Shown here: positions 57,945 to 64,000 of the stretch, in pieces
Layout of the letters: every line of letters begins with the position of its first letter
Numbering within the stretch: the stretch's first letter is position 1
Assembly: GCF_003945595.2 (NCBI RefSeq)
Contig: NW_024104301.1
Coordinates: forward strand, 1,178,001-1,242,000
Direction of reading: 5' to 3'
DNA: 64,000 nt
Source of the DNA: Pipra filicauda
Taxonomy: Eukaryota; Chordata; Aves; Passeriformes; Pipridae
Notes under the pieces: model-generated
The model's input: only the letters and a program-made list of their open reading frames with translations
Told to the model about the DNA's origin: nothing
Database searches by the model: none
Made by a program: the position numbers and the translations under genes

Positions 57945-60442
57945 TTACTGGAGGATAAAGCCAGGATGTGGCGGAACGCGAGGTGGTCTTTGGGGAAGAG
58001 CTGGAGGATACTGTGGTACAAACTGAGATGGGTATCCTGGCTGTGGCATTTGACTTGTGGGCTGAACATCCCCTGGGCGAGGCGGGAGAGGAGGGTACGG
58101 AGCACCTGGATAAGAAAGAGCTGGTCCTGAGCTCATGGCTGCGGTAAACGGAGTAGGGAAGCGTCCTGCTGGGACTGAGGAGGGTGGGGGGGGTGGTATC
58201 CGTCGGGGCACGACGGAAGGAGGAGTGTTTGCATCCGGCTTGTAGGAATCTTGAGGTGCTGGTGTTGTCTCGGGCGCTCTGGGCTGAGCTGGAGGCTGAA
58301 CCTGAGGAAGTCTCTGTCCCTTCAGCACCATTTCTTGGAGCTTCTCAATCTTCACCCGGCGCAGGTGAGCCAGTTTCCTCTTGCTCTGGTACTCATCAAT
58401 GAAGGAATCCAGTGGTATTTCACCATCAAGGAATTTTTCTGCCATATTCTGTCAAGTACAGAACAATCTCTTAGAAAACAGAGCACTGCAACAGAATCTA
58501 AATGGCTCACATCCTAAAAATAGCAGCGTTTTGCCTGTGATTTTCCAGCTGGCGTACGGAAGATGACTGGCATACTAAGAATTCTGAGCAGAACTTTGAG
58601 TTCGTTATTACTCAGAAGCACTGGGAGTTAAATATCACTTTTGCATAAATTTATACCGAAGTAACAGCAGTAAAAACATCTGAATCTCACTCTGAGCATT
58701 CCCTGATCATCAGAGATGGGAACGAAGCAAGGCCAACAGCTTTCCAGATTGCCAGCTAAGCTGAATTACAGCTCAGTGCTGCTTCAGTGCCAACAGAAAC
58801 ACTGAGAACTCTGTGAGGCTCAGCACAGAGAGGCACATTATTGCTAAGTCAGGCTTAATACTCACCCTTACTTGTGGCTTTGAGCAAATGATGTTTAATA
58901 ATTGAGAGGTGAACAAACATATAATCACAAAATCCAACCTGTCCTGGGAATGTCTTTTCGTGATCACAACTCAAGGTTAATAAACAGATTTTTCCCCCTG
59001 ATATAGTTATAGAAAATGCCTGCAGGCAAATCAGCAAAAAAAGCCAAGCACTCCCATTATTCTGAAGTTAGACCACCCTTCAAGCACTGGTATCACAGCA
59101 AGTGGTGACCACTGGCACCTGCACAGACATGCAGAAATCCTAATGGAATATTTCATCCGAAACGCTGCAAAAAAACAGTGCAGGTACAGTTTTTTATTAG
59201 GCTACTAATTGACATTTATAATGAAGTAATACAGATACCAGGCAAACACCACTAAAAAGAGATTCCATTTGTATACACGATGAGTTTGAAGGCAAAGCCA
59301 AGGAACTAAGAGGGTTTGGCTTTCTTTTCTAAAAGGGAACATCTTCTCTCTCAAACTTCAAAGATGTGAAGAGTAAAAAAATCACTCTGATAAAAAAAAA
59401 ATCACTGGAACTGAATGGCTGTTCACTGAAGTTCAAAGCAAAGACCAGACCATATTCTTACAAATATCCCATGTTAAACTCTGCACTGCAGGAGTGGACT
59501 CTGGGAGGTTCAGTTATGGGTGTAAGTGGCAGAATTGGAGTGTTCTGTCGTTACCTCTGTGTCTTCCTCAATCTTTGCCCCCTCGGTCTGCAGCAGAGCC
59601 AGTAGGGTCTCCAGGGAAGCATTGCTGGATTGTCTGTCTGTAATGGCATGGAAAGAACAGAAAATGACAGCTGCCTCTAAGTGACTTATAACTACAGCCC
59701 CAGACAGCAAAACAATCTCTGAGGCACATATGTACAAGCAGCAGGCTCCTTGTTCTAGACAGGGTGTTCTACAGTAAGAGATAGAGTAAGAATATTGTCA
59801 GAATATTGTCAGAGTGCTAAAAGCTGACATTTAATTACAATGATACATTTATAATATTGAAAGCCAAAGCACTTCAGCAAGTGCAGAATCAGATATGCAA
59901 TACTTCATGATTCGGTATGAACTGAAAGGTCAATTCAATATTCTGTTTGATTTACGATTAGTCACTGAAAATTCAACTTGTGTTTTTAGCAAAGTAAATG
60001 AATCTAATCATTAGGGAAGAGCAGGTCAAGAACAGGTAGGTAACCACACAGTAACAGAGAGAAACCACAGCATCTGTCACTAGGTGTAACAGACACTTAA
60101 TAAATCATAATAAGTGTGATCTAGTTCAGAGCTACACGAGTGTGACATTTCACTTTGTACCCTAATTCACACAGATAAAAATGAGACACCACAAACCAAA
60201 CAACAAACAGGCAACAGATTTACATTCACTTAGAAAACAGCAAATCATAATTGTCAACAGCAAGTGTTACCTAGTTTTGTTTTCTTTATCTGGTATGCTT
60301 CAAAAAGAACTTGCAGCTCTTGATATTTTTCAGTCAAATTTGATTTCAAAGACTCCAACTTTGGCTGGTACAAGAGATTTCCTTCTGCCAGACTGCGGTT
60401 GCTGGCGAGAGTCATGTCCTTGCTGTGCTGAACATTTTGGGC
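57945..60442 (-). CDS. VPS37B: VPS37B, ESCRT-I subunit, last three coding exons
   Basis: Three exons on the minus strand: 60442-60271, 59637-59555 and 58448-57945. They encode 252 residues ending GFILQ, and phases close. The first two carry the mod(r) domain (KDMTLASNRSLAEGNLLYQP, KYQELQVLFEAYQIKKTKL, LETLLALLQTEGAKIEEDTE). The last has NMAEKFLDGEIPLDSFIDEY, KRKLAHLRRVKIEKLQEM and a long proline-rich tail. All align with human VPS37B, which has 285 aa; about 37 N-terminal residues are missing because exon 1 lies beyond 64000. VPS37B pairs with TSG101, VPS28 and MVB12/UBAP1 in ESCRT-I to sort ubiquitinated cargo into multivesicular bodies (family knowledge). It is convergent with HIP1R, as in human. 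Confidence 0.95.
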
Positions 60443-63400
60443 CTGGAAAGAAATAAATATTTTAAGAAGTGCCTGAAATAACAGTGAAATTACGAAGCAG
60501 GACAATAAAAAAATTTGAAAACTTTTAAATAAAAAACAAAAGTAAAAATTAGTGCTGTGGTATTGAACCTGCAAATGATGACATTGACAGATAAAGCAAC
60601 AGTTGCTCTCTGAAAAGATCTGAATTCCAGCAGTGAGATGCAATGACTGCAGCAGAATGTCACCCCTTATCTTGTTAACCTGCAAATAACAAAGACTGCA
60701 TCGTTACTGTTCCTTCTCCAGAATATTTTTCCTCCAACTGTGTTGAACCAATCCTGGATTAATGCCAAAAGCTTCTTTTTTTTGGTTTATTCCTTCTGCT
60801 TAACATTTCCTAGCCTTAAGACATTATTCCTAAAGAACAACTGACAATTGTCACAAGTTCAGGATTCAGCCAGATTCCCGTTTGCTCACACTCACATAGG
60901 CACAGGATTTTATCAAGACATTCTTCAGGAGCTTTGGGAAAGCTGAGTGTTTGGGGAACTCTGTCCCGGGTGTCACATTTGATTCATTAAAATATTCAGA
61001 CATCAAAAGGGAAAGAAACCAAAAACCAAGGCATCCGATTTCAGATTTTCAGTCTGAATCAACAAGTGGAACAGTCTTCCCATGGCACAACATAACTCTA
61101 TTAAGCTGCCTTCAAAAACCAACAAAACTTCTAGTATCCTTTTTGTGACCTCCTCCATCAATACCTCCCTTCCAGCCCACCTTATCCCTGTTTAGCTCCA
61201 ACAGATCCCATTTACAGACCTTGCACATCAGTCAGTGCAAACACGAGGGGCTTTCTCCTTCCACGCTCCTGGGTGGATACAGAGCCACACCTCACAAACA
61301 GGAAAAGAGGAAACCCAAATGAGCTGTTTAAAAGCCCCAGAAAAGGACAGGATCAAAATTCAGGTGTTTTTCCAAGCATAGCAACTCTCTTTGAAAGCAA
61401 TTACTTCCTTTTGAAATATTTACACACTACTTTAACTTGCTAAATTCAAAATTGGCTCAGTGTTACTTAAACACACCTTTGCCCCCAGATACTGCTCTTC
61501 AAATACCCAAGTTTTACTCTCTTTCACCCTGTTTTTGCCAAACCACTTTAAAAAAAAATCAAGGTAAGGATAATGTTAAGTCCTAAATTCTACAGCAACC
61601 AAAAATTCTACTCTAAATTGTGAAAATCAGAAATTATTCTTTCAATATTGTTTTGTCTTCTAAAGGTTCTCACGTCAAGCCTAAATAAACTTCCAGTCCT
61701 ATGCTCATGTTCAATTTAACCCCCTCCAAGAACCAAAGGAAAATCCCCTCTTCTTACTTTTGAATCCAATGCAAAATAATTTAAATTAAACCGGTTTCCA
61801 TTTGTTTATTCTCATATGATCCAATCCTGATAAGACTGTTGCTTTCGAAAAGCTGAAAAATTTACATTTTTTCAAACAATTATGAAGAGAATTAAAACAT
61901 ACAGGATTGAACAGCTTAATGACTGGCATCCAGCTTCTTCCCAAACACCTGTCACCACCACTGCCAGCCAAGGAAGACTGTGTGCAAAAAGACTGATGGT
62001 TTCTGGTGCCTTTTTCACCATTTTAATGAGTTCACTACTTCCTCCCAGTGACTCCAGTTTGCTCTGGTGGTTGTATTTTCACTGCTTGCAAGGCTGATAA
62101 TTCTCATTTCAAAGGTGCAGAGTCAGTGTGGGAAGAAGACCAGTTTAATGAGTGAACTTTGATCTCTCTTTTAGGATGAAGAAGGCGAACACTTACTCAG
62201 GAGAGAAAAAAGCCAGTGCACACAAACCTATAAACCTTTCAAGGGCACAAATCCCAGGAAAAGGAAGCTTCTACTGAAATCATACACAGTAAAAAGGAGA
62301 AGGAGGACCTGATGTCTCCTCAAAATGTCTCTCAACAGGACTAGAGAGGACCAGGAAGAAAATGCCTTATGTTCTACAATGATTTGCTGAATAACTTTAT
62401 TTTAAAATCATTTCAAATGGTAAAGATGAATAAATATCAGTATGACATAATGTATCTGACTTGTATAAACAAGGAAAATATGACTAATATGACCTACCTC
62501 CATCTAAGGCAGAGTGACATCCTGTCCTGTCCTTTGCATCTGGGATCTAGTAATTATGGACTAGTGTAAACTTTAGCAAAAGCCTTAAAAATACTTGTTT
62601 TAAACTAAAAGAAGTTAAGTTATTCATAACTGCACTTTAAGTTACAGTGCTTGAAATTACACAGGACTTAATGACTCAACTTTTTCCATATTTCAGCAGT
62701 TCTAAGAAGGGCATTTTTTTTTTAGCAGGAGTTGAACAAAACCACTATTGACATTTAATAATGAATTCAAGTGTCACTCCTGAGGTCTTCACTTCCAGCA
62801 TTAGTCTGTGTCAAATGTCTTCTAACAATGGACACTTGGAGAGATGAGAAACTCAAATCTTACCCAAAACCATGAGAAGAAACAGTTCCTCAAACACAAA
62901 GTAAACTTAGGAATGATGCTTAATGAAACTTAAGGAGGAGCTGGTGAAGACTCATCCACCTGTTCAGAACATTTAAATACTTCACATCTCTGAAAGAATT
63001 TTGAAGTCCGTGGGACAAGTGAGTTCTATTTCACAGCAAACAGAAAGGATATAATCCCACAGCAAAGCAACTTGAACACAGTCAGGATTTTACAAACCAG
63101 AATAATCTCTGGCTCTGATGTTAAGGTCTGTGTAGGAAGCTTTCCAGCATCTGTTCCCCTGCATTTGGAAGTTAATTCAAAGAATCAGAAAGCAAATACT
63201 GTAAAATTTGCCTAAAGAGCACTGTAGAAAAACTTTCAAGAAATGATGACTAATTTAAAACAAAACAAAAATAAAACAGTTGCAAAATCATCCAAGGGCC
63301 AAAGCCACAGTACAGCATGAACAGTCTATTAAGATTATCAGTGCAGCACAAAGCAGGCTTTCAGCATCCCTTCACAGCTTCCCACAAGCCTAAGACAAAA

Positions 63401-64000
63401 GCTGAGGAAGGAGTAAATCCAAAAGATGCTATTTTGCTGTCAGATGTGCCCTATGACAAAAATGTGTGTTAGCAGGGAACTGCTCCTGAACTGGATGTTC
63501 ACCTGCCCGCTGGAAGTGCAAGGAAAAAAGTTATTAAGAGAAATCAGCCAGGAGCATGGGACTCCAGCAGAATTCCTAGTAAGATTCTTGAAGTCATGAG
63601 CACTTCACCAGGCAGGAAACACTAATCTGAAACCAGATGAGAAATACCAGTCAGAATCACGAGACACAAAGAGACAGGACAATATTAAAGAGAAGATACA
63701 CTTTTCTTTTTTTAACTGCTAAGCTCTCACTATGAATTCTGAATGGGACAAATGGGGCAACAATACTGAGCTGATTGTAACAGGATTTTCATGGCACAAG
63801 GATGGCTCACCACTGAGCAGAGAACTCAAACCCAACTGCACGCTGCAAGAAAATGAAGCCACGGACACACAGAGGTTATAAAAGACAAAAATCATGGTTT
63901 ATGCAGCACTTCAAAACTTAAGCTGCTTAAAAAATGAGTTTCTTTCACAGAAGTAATTTGAATAATTTTACTCAAGGATTTATTTAATAAGCACTTCCAA
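60443..64000 (-). other. VPS37B intron 1 (partial)
   Basis: This AT-rich sequence has no CpG island and no segment resembling the VPS37B N-terminus, so the first exon and promoter lie outside the window. No other gene is seen in it. Confidence 0.7.

Noticed and set aside
1..64000. CRISPR arrays, phage, insertion sequences or bacterial operons
   Set aside because: None is present; the window is vertebrate nuclear DNA with spliced genes.

Overview
This window is vertebrate nuclear DNA, most likely from a bird. The genes are multi-exon with GT-AG introns that are short for a vertebrate. CpG islands mark the promoters. Two fragments carry the typical 3' end of the avian CR1 retroposon. Every protein I can rebuild is full-length or nearly so against its human counterpart. 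Exon joins were worked out by hand from splice sites, reading phase and remembered human proteins, and every phase closes unless stated.

Layout from left to right. The first CpG island (1-500) holds what looks like the two-codon first coding exon of ARPC3 (minus). GPN3 (minus, 2151-5986, 8 coding exons, 284 aa) follows. GPN3 is head-to-head with DENR (plus, 7502-13593, 7 coding exons, 199 aa) across one CpG-island promoter. That promoter carries a perfect TCTCGCGAGA element and two CACGTG E-boxes. CCDC62 (plus, from 15676) comes next: nine exons ending at a stop at 21278-21280 give 560 aa, and two further conserved exons lie at 24303 and 25093. After about 5 kb without a gene comes HIP1R (plus, 31120-48722, 32 coding exons, 1061 aa). 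VPS37B (minus, last three coding exons 57945-60442) converges on it; its first exon lies beyond the right edge.

These genes are a neighbourhood, not an operon. GPN3 (RNA polymerase assembly) and DENR (translation reinitiation and recycling) are housekeeping genes. HIP1R links clathrin to actin, ARPC3 is an Arp2/3 subunit, VPS37B belongs to ESCRT-I, and CCDC62 is a coiled-coil protein with a testis role in mammals. In human, as I recall, ARPC3-GPN3 and DENR-CCDC62-HIP1R-VPS37B are two blocks about 12 Mb apart on 12q24, so the shared GPN3/DENR promoter marks a rearrangement junction between lineages.

The most notable signals are a U12-type (minor spliceosome) intron in HIP1R, three GC-AG introns (two in DENR), a six-unit 21-bp array at the CCDC62 promoter in which five units carry an exact tRNA-type B-box on the minus strand, a roughly 370-bp direct repeat around the CCDC62 5' end, and a stop codon in CCDC62 ahead of two conserved exons. 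I found no clearly new multi-gene system; the B-box array is the nearest to something undescribed.
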